Assembly (NCBI GenBank): GCA_964450125.1
Contig: CAYVDO010000150.1
Span: forward strand, 1 to 16,580
Length of the DNA: 16,580 bases
From: JADJOY01 sp964450125
GTDB taxonomy: Bacteria > JADJOY01
Direction: 5' to 3'
The position numbers and the translations under genes were made by a program. Of the stretch, positions 7,497 to 14,533 are shown piece by piece. How positions within the stretch are numbered: position 1 is the first letter of the stretch; the number at the start of each line of letters is the position of its first letter. The notes beneath the pieces were generated by a model. The model was not told where the DNA came from. It did not search any database and saw nothing but the letters and a program-made list of their open reading frames with translations.

Positions 7497-7550
7497 ATCG
7501 CGGCAAAGCCGCGATGGGACCCACCCCCAAGGCGCTTCGCGGAGCTCGCG
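7497..7550 (-). repeat. Structured interspersed repeat, copy B2, cut by the gap
   Basis: On the minus strand it reads CCGCGAGCTCCGCGAAG, then CGCCTTGGGGGTG (7534-7522), GGTCCC and a perfect hairpin ATCGCGGC-TTT-GCCGCGAT (7515-7497). The G-rich third hairpin found in the other copies would fall inside the N gap. It is in the same orientation as B1, so the two are arranged as a tandem pair. Confidence 0.65.
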
Positions 7551-7644
7551 GCTCGCCTTCCGGCTCGCGGAGCAGTGGACGCCGAGCGTGGAGACCGTGG
7601 CGTAGATCGGTCGCCGAGCTGCGCGGTCGGCGGCTGCCGTACGC

Positions 7645-8079
7645 TCAGAGGACGCCGAGCGAGAACGCCTCGGTGCGATCGCGCAGGCGCTCGGCGAGGC
7701 GCAGCGCCACCGAGTGGTAGAAACGCGCGGCCAACGAAGGATCGGCGCCCAACAGTTCGTCGAGCGCAGCGCCGTCGATGCAGTCGAGGGCGGCCGCCTG
7801 GTCGACCACGACACTCGCGGTCGCGGCGCCGCCCACCACGTAAGACACGTCGCCGAAGAGCTCGCCGGCGATCATGTGCGCCACCTCGACGCGACGGCCG
7901 TCGGTTTCCTTCTCGACGCGTAGTTTCCCTTCGCGCACCAGGAAGAGCGTTCGGTTCCGCTCGCCTTCTGCGAGTACCGTCTCGCCAGCGCGCAGGAATG
8001 CACGCTGCACCAGGGCGGCGAGTCGGTCCAGGTCCGCGTCCGTGAGGCGCGGAAACGCAGATCGAAGGACGGCATCCAT
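7645..8079 (-). CDS. Stand-alone CNB-domain protein with a degenerate nucleotide pocket
   Basis: Encodes 144 residues covering almost only a CRP/EPAC-type beta-roll (about 8-130). The fold signature is visible: RAGETVLAEGERNRTLFLVREGKLRV at 30-55 in pieces, then AGELFGDVSYVVGGAATASVVV around 71-92. In the phosphate-binding cassette the usual Glu after FG is Asp77, and the usual Arg-Ser/Thr-Ala is replaced by AATAS (85-89), so the Arg that binds the cyclic phosphate is absent. Classical cAMP binding therefore seems unlikely; it may be a scaffold or bind something else. There is no HTH. It is convergent with the CNB-GAF gene and could be its functional partner, though that is inference. Repeat copy C lies upstream. 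The ATG at 8079 has only a weak ribosome site. Confidence 0.8.
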   Translation of the reverse strand: MDAVLRSAFPRLTDADLDRLAALVQRAFLRAGETVLAEGERNRTLFLVREGKLRVEKETDGRRVEVAHMIAGELFGDVSYVVGGAATASVVVDQAAALDCIDGAALDELLGADPSLAARFYHSVALRLAERLRDRTEAFSLGVL

Positions 8080-8229
8080 CGGACCAAGCCTATCGCTTGC
8101 CCAGGAAAACGGAATTTGGAGATCCTCCCGCGACTTTCGGCGAACCTGGTGGGCGCGGCGAGCTCCGAGTGCCGCTCCGCGAACCGGGCTCCACGCGCGC
8201 CGTCGGTCTCTCCGCGAGCCACAGGCGAG

Positions 8230-8309
8230 CCGCGAGCGAAGCGAAGCGCCTTGGGGGTGAGACCCGCCGCGGCTTGGACGCGACGGCCGGGGGGCTGGAA
8301 CAGCCCCCG
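8230..8309 (+). repeat. Structured interspersed repeat, copy C
   Basis: It reads CCGCGAGCGAAGCGAAG, then CGCCTTGGGGGTG (8247-8259), GAGACCC, a weaker imperfect stem (about 8264-8288), and a perfect hairpin GGGGGCTG (8290-8297), loop GAA, CAGCCCCC (8301-8308). It lies upstream of the minimal CNB gene and next to the 3' end of the phosphatase gene, whose stop codon is only eight bases away. It matches copy A in strand and order. Confidence 0.75.
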
Positions 8310-8316
8310 CAGGAAA

Positions 8317-9582
8317 TCAGCGCGTCTTCGTGAGCGAGAAGCGATCGAGGACCGAGCCGTCGATTCGAATCGCGGTGACCACGAGCGTGCGTCCGTTCGC
8401 GTCGATCTGCACGAAGTGGAAGCTCGATTCCGAGACCGCCGTGAAGTCGCTGCTGCCCGCAGGATAGAGCGCCTGGCCGCCGCCCCCGGTCACCACGAAG
8501 ATGGTGCCGGGGGTGTCCACGTAATCCGGGCCAGCGCTCGGATCGGCGACGATGCCACTCGCCATCGGCAGCGTGCGCTCGTAGTCGTGATCGTGACCGT
8601 TGAAGACCAAGTCGACGTGATGGCGATCGAAGATCGGCGTGAGCGCCGCGCGCAGCGCCTGGTTGCTGCCGTGCTTCGACGAGCTGTAGGGCGGGTGATG
8701 GAAGAAGAGCACCCGCCAGTCGGCGCCGTCCGCCGCGAGGGCCGCGTCCAGCCAGGCGAGCTGGCGACTTCCCGGCGCGAGCGATTGGTTCGAGTCGAGC
8801 GCGACGAAATGTACGGGCCCCCAGTCGAACGCGTAGAAATGCGAGGTCCCGTCGACGCTGTTGGTGGGTAGCACCGTGGCGGCGAGGAGCGGCGCGCCGC
8901 CTTGGGTGGCGGCGTCGTGATTGCCGAGCGACGCGTAGACCGGGACGTGATCCAGGAGCGGCTCGTAAGGCACGAGAAACCGTGATTCCACCTGGTCACT
9001 CGTGCCTGCGCCGTACGCGATGTCGCCGGTGTGCAGCGCCAGTTCCGGCGTGACGGCGTCGATGCGCGCCCCGATCTCGGATTCCTCGGTCGAGCCCGAG
9101 CCCGAATCACCGACCACCGCGAAACGGAACGCCTCGGCCCCGTCGCGAGGTGCCGTGGGCACGGTGTGCTCCACGAGCGACGCAGGATCGACGCCGGCGT
9201 CGACGCGAATTCGGTAATGGTAGGTCGAGTCCGGCTGGAGGCCGGCGAACATCACGCGATGCTCCGTCGTCGCCTCCGCCTCGCTCACCGTCACGCCGTA
9301 GCGCTCGTCGCTGCCGAGCTCCACGGTACCGATCTCCGGAACACCCGTGCGCCACGCGAGCGTGGCCGAGGTCGCGCTCACGCGACCGACGATCGGCCCA
9401 TCGACGAGCCCTGCTGTCGCAGGCGCACCGGTGCTTCCGCCGCCTCCGCACCCGCCGTGCACCAGCGCGGCGACGACCACGCCATACGCCACGCCGCGCC
9501 GGCTCACGAACGCGGACGCGCCGGCATCTCCGACGCGTGATGCAGCTCCAGCGCGCGCTCGCTTGCTTCGACGTTGGAACAT
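8317..9582 (-). CDS. Exported purple-acid-phosphatase-like metallophosphoesterase
   Basis: Encodes 421 residues. The N-terminus has SRRGVAY (27-33) followed by a hydrophobic stretch, resembling a twin-arginine signal, and then GGC at 43-45, an imperfect lipobox. Residues 60-143 look like the fibronectin-III-type domain that precedes the catalytic domain in purple acid phosphatases. The catalytic motifs are complete: GDSG (158-161), GDIAYG (186-191), GNHD (220-223), HHPPY (295-299) and GHDHDYER (329-336), supplying the dinuclear metal ligands including Asp159, Asp187, Asn221, His295, His330 and His332. It probably hydrolyses phosphomonoesters or diesters outside the cytoplasm; the substrate is unknown. 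The gene diverges from the P450. The ATG at 9582 has a poor ribosome site, so a GTG at about residue 26 is an alternative start. Confidence 0.88.
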   Translation of the reverse strand: MFQRRSKRARAGAASRVGDAGASAFVSRRGVAYGVVVAALVHGGCGGGGSTGAPATAGLVDGPIVGRVSATSATLAWRTGVPEIGTVELGSDERYGVTVSEAEATTEHRVMFAGLQPDSTYHYRIRVDAGVDPASLVEHTVPTAPRDGAEAFRFAVVGDSGSGSTEESEIGARIDAVTPELALHTGDIAYGAGTSDQVESRFLVPYEPLLDHVPVYASLGNHDAATQGGAPLLAATVLPTNSVDGTSHFYAFDWGPVHFVALDSNQSLAPGSRQLAWLDAALAADGADWRVLFFHHPPYSSSKHGSNQALRAALTPIFDRHHVDLVFNGHDHDYERTLPMASGIVADPSAGPDYVDTPGTIFVVTGGGGQALYPAGSSDFTAVSESSFHFVQIDANGRTLVVTAIRIDGSVLDRFSLTKTR

Positions 9583-9587
9583 GACGG

Positions 9588-9609
9588 CGTGCGCGCGTTG
9601 CAGCGCACG
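9588..9609. promoter_or_regulatory. Small inverted repeat in the divergent phosphatase/P450 region
   Basis: CGTGCGC (9588-9594) and GCGCACG (9603-9609) are perfect 7-bp arms with an eight-base spacer. They sit six bases outside the phosphatase start and upstream of the P450. This could be an operator shared by the divergent genes. In such GC-rich DNA a chance match is quite possible. Confidence 0.3.
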
Positions 9610-9677
9610 TCGAAGTATCGTAGGCAGAGATCCGAGGCACCATCGACCGAATGTTGGATCTTCCGCGAGGCGAAGCG

Positions 9678-10874
9678 ATGCCCGGCTCGAAACCCGTCAT
9701 TCGACTGCTCGACGGTGGCTTTTACGCCACTGATCCGTTCGCCGGGTTTCGATGGATGCGCCGCCACGAGCCCGTCTACTGGGACGAGACCGCCAGGCTC
9801 TGGGGCATCAGCCGCCACGCCGACGTGATGCACGTCTCGGCGCACCCCGAGCTCTTCTCGTCTGCCGGCGGCTCGCGTCCCGACGCCGAGCCATTCCCGA
9901 CCATGATCAACATGGACAACCCGCAGCACAATCTGCGGCGCTCGCTGGTGAACAAGGGCTTCACCCCGCGCCGCGTGGCGCAGCACGAGCCGTTGCTACG
10001 CGCCACGGTGAGTCACTTGATCGACGCGATGCTGCCGCTCGGCCACTGCGATTTCGTCCAGGCACTCGCCGCACCGCTGCCGATGATCATGATCGGGACA
10101 CTGCTCGGCTTTCGCGCCGAGGATCGCGAGCGGCTCCAGAAATGGTCCGACGACATGGTTGCGGGAAGCGCGGCAGGCGCACCCGACGACGTGGCCGCAG
10201 CGGCGGCCATCGCCCTCGTCGAGTACCGCGAGGCCTTCGACGCCATCGTCGCCGACCGCCGCGCGAGCCCACGCGACGACCTCATGAGCATCCTCGCCAA
10301 CGCCACCGACGACGCCGGCGATCCCCTCGACGACTACGCGCTGCTCCACGAATCGCTGCTGCTCTTGATCGGCGGCAACGAGACCACCCGCAACGTGGTG
10401 ACCGCTGCGATGGCCGAGCTCGCGCGCCAGCCGGACCAGCGACATCAGCTCGTCGCCGATCTCAGCAAGATCCCGCTCGCGGTGGAAGAGTTCCTGCGCT
10501 GGGGCTCACCCGTCCTGAACATGAATCGCACCGCCACCCAAGACGTGGAGCTTCGCGGTCAGCGCATCCGCGCCGGCGACAGACTGCTCCTGCTCTACCT
10601 CTCGGCGAATCGCGACGAGGAAGTATTCGCCGACCCGGACCGCTTCGACGTGGAGCGCGATCCCAATCCACACGTGGCATTCGGCGGTCACGGCGCGCAC
10701 CATTGCCTGGGCGCCAACCTGGCGCGCCTCGAGATCCGCGTGGCGTTCGAGGAGCTGCTGCGCCGCATCCCCGACTTCACGCTCGCGCCAGGCGCCAGCG
10801 TCACCTACGCCCCGTCGAACTTCGTGCGCGGAATCGAGCACCTCGAAATCGAGTTCACTTCCCAGAAGCCCTGA
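9678..10874 (+). CDS. Cytochrome P450, CYP142-like
   Basis: Encodes 398 residues from the ATG at 9678. I prefer this start to an ATG at 9651 because GAGG (9667-9670) sits seven bases before it. The I-helix oxygen-activation motif is GGNETTR (232-238), the ExxR pair is Glu271/Arg274, and the heme loop is FGGHGAHHCLGANLARLE with heme ligand Cys343. The start (LLDGGFYATDPFAGFRWMRR), MDNPQHNLRRSLVNKGF and the SNFVRGIEHLEI end closely resemble mycobacterial CYP142, a steroid side-chain C26 hydroxylase. A role in sterol, terpene or alkane hydroxylation is plausible but inferred. It is a soluble class I-type enzyme, and no ferredoxin or reductase gene is present nearby. A HugZ-like gene follows after 46 bases on the same strand. 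Confidence 0.93.
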   Translation: MPGSKPVIRLLDGGFYATDPFAGFRWMRRHEPVYWDETARLWGISRHADVMHVSAHPELFSSAGGSRPDAEPFPTMINMDNPQHNLRRSLVNKGFTPRRVAQHEPLLRATVSHLIDAMLPLGHCDFVQALAAPLPMIMIGTLLGFRAEDRERLQKWSDDMVAGSAAGAPDDVAAAAAIALVEYREAFDAIVADRRASPRDDLMSILANATDDAGDPLDDYALLHESLLLLIGGNETTRNVVTAAMAELARQPDQRHQLVADLSKIPLAVEEFLRWGSPVLNMNRTATQDVELRGQRIRAGDRLLLLYLSANRDEEVFADPDRFDVERDPNPHVAFGGHGAHHCLGANLARLEIRVAFEELLRRIPDFTLAPGASVTYAPSNFVRGIEHLEIEFTSQKP

Positions 10875-10920
10875 ACCTGGACCGTGCTTCGCTCGCTTGC
10901 AGGCGTCTCGGGGGCGGCGG

Positions 10921-11736
10921 ATGCTGGAGCGCATGACGAGTGGACATGGCACGCGCCAGCGCGACGCGAACACCGAACCTCTCTACGAAACGACCGTAGC
11001 CACACCCAGCCATGCCGAGCACGCGCGCACCCTGGCGACCTCGATCCGGACCGGCACGCTCGCGACGATCGCCGAGGACCCCACGGGCTATCCGTATGGC
11101 TCGTTCGTCACCTTCGCTCTCGAAGATGGGCACCCGGTCCTCCTGATCTCCGATCTGGCCGAGCACACCCGCAATCTGCGGAACGATGCGCGCGCGTCGC
11201 TGCTCGTGGCCGAATCGCATCGAGCCGACCCGCTGGCGAATGGGCGGGTGACGCTCATCGGCGATTGCCGAAAGTTGGCCGACGCAGGCGAGTTGGAGCG
11301 CGCCCGAGACGCGTTCCTCGCCGTACATCCGAGCTTGGCCTACTACGCCAATTTCGGAGATTTCGGGTACTGGCGCCTCGTGGTCTTCGCGGTGCGGTAC
11401 ATCGGCGGCTACGGCCGCATGTCGTGGGTGGAGGCTTCGGCCTTTCTCGCCGCCGAGCCCGATCCGCTCGCACCCCACGCAGTGCGCATCCTCGATCACA
11501 TGAACGCCGATCACGCCGACGCGCTGGTGCTTTGCTGTCGCGCCTTCTCGAAGGCCACGGACGCCAGCGTCGCGACGATGACGTCCGTGGACCGCTATGG
11601 CTTCGAGATGTCGGCGTTGACCGCAGCAGGACCGCGGCCGATCCGCCTCGCCTTCACCCGCGAGGTGCGCACCGCCGACGACGCGCGCCGCGAGCTGGTG
11701 GACCTCGTCGCCCGCGCGCGCGCCGCGCTGGGGTGA
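10921..11736 (+). CDS. HugZ/PNPOx-like split-barrel protein with DUF2470 domain
   Basis: Encodes 271 residues from the ATG at 10921, preceded by a G-rich GGGGGCGGCGG stretch; an ATG at 10933 is possible, and a TTG at 10897 is less likely. Residues about 25-165 form a pyridoxamine-phosphate-oxidase-like split barrel: TLATIAEDPTGYPYGSFVTFALEDGHPVLL (47-75) and the strand-helix pair around 80-96. Residues about 183-262 match DUF2470 (AVRILDHMNADHADAL). This architecture is shared by HugZ heme-degrading proteins and related flavin or heme-binding proteins. The heme-oxygenase role is not proven for this branch. It follows the P450 by 46 bases, so co-transcription and a link to heme or redox chemistry are possible. 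It converges with the exported SRPBCC gene, with only 28 bases between the stop codons. Confidence 0.85.
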   Translation: MLERMTSGHGTRQRDANTEPLYETTVATPSHAEHARTLATSIRTGTLATIAEDPTGYPYGSFVTFALEDGHPVLLISDLAEHTRNLRNDARASLLVAESHRADPLANGRVTLIGDCRKLADAGELERARDAFLAVHPSLAYYANFGDFGYWRLVVFAVRYIGGYGRMSWVEASAFLAAEPDPLAPHAVRILDHMNADHADALVLCCRAFSKATDASVATMTSVDRYGFEMSALTAAGPRPIRLAFTREVRTADDARRELVDLVARARAALG

Positions 11737-11764
11737 GCGGACGCAAAGGACGGCCTACTTCGCC

Positions 11765-12367
11765 TCACGGAGCCGGCACGAAATTCACCGCCAGCGACGG
11801 TGCCGTCGCATCGAGCCCCGGCGGATGGGCCCAGTCGATGGGGCCGCTCGCGAAGCGCGCCACCAGCCGCGGCAGCACGATCTTGCCCCAGGCGCGGTCG
11901 AAGTAAGCGTACGCACGGTCCCACGCATCTCCCTCGCCCCATCCCTGATGCGTGATCCGGACCCGTGTGCGGTCGGGCGCCAGGGGCTCGATGTCGACGG
12001 TCACCTGCGTGCGCTGGCCGCGAATCTCGGGAATGTCCGGCGGCGCATTCCAGGTGTAGGAGAGCCGCTTTTCCGGTTCGAAGCTCAAGATCCGCATGCC
12101 CTCGGAGCCCCGCAGGCCAGGTGGAGCGTCGGGTTTGAAGTAGAGCTCGTACGCGCCATCGACGCGTGGCTCGATTCGCGCCTCGGGCGCGAAGAAGGTC
12201 TTCGCGCCCTCGATGGTGGTCCACGCCTTCCAGACGTCGGCGGCCGATGCGGCGACGACGACTTCGCCTCGCAACACGCGGTCCCGTGCGCCGGCGCTTT
12301 CGGTGAGCGACAGCGTTGCCGAGATCCACGTGGCGACGATGACCAAGGAACGGATCGACCGAGTCAT
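11765..12367 (-). CDS. Exported SRPBCC (AHSA1-like) domain protein
   Basis: Encodes 200 residues. Residues 1-27 form a Sec-type signal peptide (MTRSIRSLVIVATW, a hydrophobic core, cleavage near ESAGA). The rest, about 30-170, is an AHSA1-like START/Bet v1 fold: AADVWKAWTTIEGAKTFFAP (42-61), EPRVDGAYELYF (66-77), LSYTWNAPPDIPEIRGQRTQ near 102-121 and VRITHQGWGEGDAWDRAYAYF (136-156). SRPBCC domains bind hydrophobic ligands in a deep cavity; the ligand is unknown. I chose the ATG at 12367 because AAGGAGGA (12378-12371) precedes it and it overlaps the upstream stop as ATGA. It is the last gene of the ArsR-SRPBCC-SRPBCC operon. Export is unusual for this family. Confidence 0.83.
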   Translation of the reverse strand: MTRSIRSLVIVATWISATLSLTESAGARDRVLRGEVVVAASAADVWKAWTTIEGAKTFFAPEARIEPRVDGAYELYFKPDAPPGLRGSEGMRILSFEPEKRLSYTWNAPPDIPEIRGQRTQVTVDIEPLAPDRTRVRITHQGWGEGDAWDRAYAYFDRAWGKIVLPRLVARFASGPIDWAHPPGLDATAPSLAVNFVPAP

Positions 12368-12870
12368 GGTTCCTCCTTCGGTTCGTTCGACTCTCCGGCG
12401 AGTGCCCGGCAAGCGTCGGCGAAACAGCGGCCGAGCACGGTGTCCCAGCCTTCTTCATAGGATTTGCGCGCCACCTCGGCGCGTTCGAGCAGCCGCTCCC
12501 ACTGGCGATGCTCGATCGCCACCAGCGTGCCAGCGTCTTGGGCGGCAAACGTGATCTCGACCTCCTGGGCCGTGCTCGCGTCCCGTCCTGGGTGCCACGA
12601 CATCACGAAGCGCGTGGGCGGCTCCCACACCTGAATCACGCCCCACCGGAAGCGCTCGCCATCGTCGCGGACCTCGTACACGTCGCCGCCCACTCGCGGC
12701 TCGATGCCGCACGAGACCGCGCGGTCGTGTGAGATCGAATGACCGAGAAACGGCCACCACCGGCTCATGCCCTCGGTGAAGAGCCGGAAGGCTCGCGCGG
12801 GCGCGAGCGGCACCACCACCGACTTCCGAACCGGCTCGAGCGGAGTGGGAAACGGGATCACGTTGCTCAT
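12364..12870 (-). CDS. Cytosolic SRPBCC (AHSA1-like) domain protein
   Basis: Encodes 168 residues without a signal peptide. The SRPBCC pattern runs through most of it: VVVPLAPARAFRLFTEGMSRWWP (18-40), the VGGDVYEVRDDGERFRWGVI region (60-79), WEPPTRFVMSWHPG (82-95), then a TLVAIEHRQWERL strand (115-127) and the long C-terminal helix (128-158). Such genes often sit beside ArsR regulators and are thought to act on a small hydrophobic ligand; the ligand here is unknown. The start overlaps the ArsR stop as ATGA, with GGAGG five bases before it. Its last codons carry the AAGGAGG for the next gene. Confidence 0.87.
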   Translation of the reverse strand: MSNVIPFPTPLEPVRKSVVVPLAPARAFRLFTEGMSRWWPFLGHSISHDRAVSCGIEPRVGGDVYEVRDDGERFRWGVIQVWEPPTRFVMSWHPGRDASTAQEVEITFAAQDAGTLVAIEHRQWERLLERAEVARKSYEEGWDTVLGRCFADACRALAGESNEPKEEP

Positions 12871-13244
12871 GCCGACCTCCGCGACCGGCGCCGGGAGCGC
12901 CGCGTCGTTCGAACGGGTTCCGCGGGAGCGGCCGCGATGGCGCGCGCCTCCGCCTCTGCCTCGAGGCGGAAAGCCTCGAGAACGTCGGTCCAGAACGAAT
13001 CGAGATACGACCGCAGCAACGCCAGGCCGGCCTGATCCACGCGGTAGATGCGGCGCGTTCCTTCCCGACGTGCGCCCACCAGCTTGGCGCCCTCCAGCAC
13101 CCGCAGATGCTGGGAGACCGCCGGGCGCGAAACCGGCAACCCTTCGGCAATCTCACCCACCGTGCGCGGACCGGCGCGCAAGCGCTCGAAAACGGCGCGC
13201 CGGGTGGGGTCGGCGAGAGCCATCAACGCTTTTGCATAAGCCAT
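12867..13244 (-). CDS. ArsR-family transcriptional repressor
   Basis: Encodes 125 residues. It starts MAYAKALMALADPTRRAVFERL, the typical ArsR helix 1. The winged HTH spans about 26-70, with recognition-helix motif SRPAVSQHLRVLEGAKLV (39-56) and wing GTRRIYRVD (62-70). No cysteine pairs for metal binding are present: the metal-site motif ELCVCDL is absent, so this is the non-metal type that is commonly linked to SRPBCC genes. The C-terminal 15 residues are strongly Arg-rich. It overlaps the downstream gene by four bases (ATGA) and heads a three-gene operon. Its own promoter contains a palindrome, so it probably represses itself and the SRPBCC genes. Confidence 0.92.
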   Translation of the reverse strand: MAYAKALMALADPTRRAVFERLRAGPRTVGEIAEGLPVSRPAVSQHLRVLEGAKLVGARREGTRRIYRVDQAGLALLRSYLDSFWTDVLEAFRLEAEAEARAIAAAPAEPVRTTRRSRRRSRRSA

Positions 13245-13245
13245 G

Positions 13246-13257
13246 ACTTACGTAAGT
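13246..13257. promoter_or_regulatory. Probable ArsR operator palindrome
   Basis: ACTTACGTAAGT is a perfect 12-bp palindrome. It is AT-rich against the very GC-rich background, ends one base from the arsR start codon (13244) and overlaps the predicted -10 and transcription start. This placement fits an autoregulatory operator for the ArsR dimer. Confidence 0.75.
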
Positions 13258-13283
13258 ATCAGCTAACATATTGGCCGCGTCAA
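13255..13283 (-). promoter_or_regulatory. Predicted sigma-70 promoter of the ArsR operon
   Basis: On the minus strand TTGACG (13283-13278) is followed by a 17-base spacer and GATACT (13260-13255), a good -35 and a moderate -10. Transcription would begin near 13248, leaving a leader of only a few bases before the ATG at 13244. The region is conspicuously AT-rich. No start site has been measured. Confidence 0.6.
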
Positions 13284-13326
13284 GGGCCCCGTGGTAGCAG
13301 GCGGAAACGGACGGCGGAGACGAAAC

Positions 13327-14502
13327 GTGGAACATCGATGGGGCGCCGTTCTGGGCGAATTGCTCGCGGCGCGCGGCCTCTCCGCCGGCGATCTGAGCCG
13401 GCGACTCCGCGAGCGCCATCCGACGCTCGCACCCGACGCCGTCGACGACTGGCTGGTCGGGCTCTATGTACCCGGCACGAACGTCTGGTCGCTGGTGAAC
13501 GAACTGCTGGAGCTCGACGACGGCGAGCGCAGGCGCTTGCTCGAGGCCGTCGCAGGCGCCGTTCCGGGCGAGCCGCTCGCACTCGCGAGTGTGTGCGACG
13601 CGGCCCGCCGCAACGACGTTTCCGGAATGGCCGAAGCGCTGCGTCACGGCGTCCTCATCGACCGCTGCGACGCCAGCGGGCGCATCGCCATCTGCGAAGC
13701 CGTGCGATCCGGGGCGGTGGCGGCGGCGCGCTTCCTGCTCGAGCGGGGCGCCAATGCGAACGCCATGGAAATCGGCGGAACGTGGCCCATCACTCTCGCG
13801 GACGAGATCGGGAGCGCGGATCTGATTCGGCTGCTACTCGACCGTGGTGCATACGCCCACACCGACCCCAAGACCGGCCGCTCGGGGCTTCACCTGCTCG
13901 CCAGGCTCGATCGCGACGCTGCGGACATCGCCCGCGCCGAACGCGTTCTCGAGCAAGGAGTGGGCGTGGACGCGCGCTACGCGGACGGGCCTACGCCGCT
14001 ATTCGACGCGCTACGCTCGGGCAACTGGCCGATGGCGCGCTTCCTGCTCGATCACGGCGCTCAGATCAGCCGGCGCGATGCGCGTAGACACCGCGATCTC
14101 CTGCGTGCCGCTGCCGCCGCGGACACGGCGCTCGCTCGGCAGATCGACGCCGTCGATCCCAGCCCCAAGCCGCCCTACCCGCGCTGGTTCAACGAGGCGC
14201 GCGCTCGCGGCATCGAGCGCATCGAATACGTTTGTGGCCGTGGCTTCACGTTCGCGATCGACCTCACCGAGATCGATGAGCCGTGGTTGATCGGTACTGG
14301 CGAGAGCGGAGACGGTGCCGCAGTCGCTGCGACCGAGCTACTCGCGAGACCCGGGTACCTCGCGAGCCTCGAAGCGTGCGGCTTGGGCTGGCTGATCGCG
14401 TACGTGCGCAAGATGGCTGCGGGCGAACGCTTCGGTGTGAACGAGTTGTTGCGCGGCAACGCCGTCGTGCGCCGCGTCGGCACGGCGCCGGCGCTCTCGT
14501 GA
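13327..14502 (+). CDS. Ankyrin-repeat protein with HTH-like N-terminus
   Basis: Encodes 391 residues from GTG at 13327, preceded by GGAGA (13316-13320) at six bases; a GTG at 13291 would add 12 Arg/Gly-rich residues. Residues 4-75 look like a Cro/C1-type HTH (LGELLAARGLSAGDLSRRLRE ... AVDDWLVGLYVPG). Ankyrin repeats follow at about 86-250: the repeat signatures GVLIDRCDASGRIAICEAV, ARFLLERGANANAM, IRLLLDRGAYAHTD and MARFLLDHGAQIS are clear. Residues 280-391 form a C-terminal region I do not recognise. This suggests a cytosolic protein-binding adaptor with a possible DNA-binding head. It diverges from the ArsR operon across 82 bases, so it could share control. Its end lies 31 bases from the opposing SMP-30 gene. 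Confidence 0.8.
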   Translation: MEHRWGAVLGELLAARGLSAGDLSRRLRERHPTLAPDAVDDWLVGLYVPGTNVWSLVNELLELDDGERRRLLEAVAGAVPGEPLALASVCDAARRNDVSGMAEALRHGVLIDRCDASGRIAICEAVRSGAVAAARFLLERGANANAMEIGGTWPITLADEIGSADLIRLLLDRGAYAHTDPKTGRSGLHLLARLDRDAADIARAERVLEQGVGVDARYADGPTPLFDALRSGNWPMARFLLDHGAQISRRDARRHRDLLRAAAAADTALARQIDAVDPSPKPPYPRWFNEARARGIERIEYVCGRGFTFAIDLTEIDEPWLIGTGESGDGAAVAATELLARPGYLASLEACGLGWLIAYVRKMAAGERFGVNELLRGNAVVRRVGTAPALS

Positions 14503-14533
14503 GCACGCGCAGGTGCGTCGCCCGGCGCGGGGA

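Noticed and set aside
9752..10936. Second plus-strand frame across the P450
   Set aside because: It is extremely Arg-rich and lacks motifs, while the P450 frame has all catalytic signatures.
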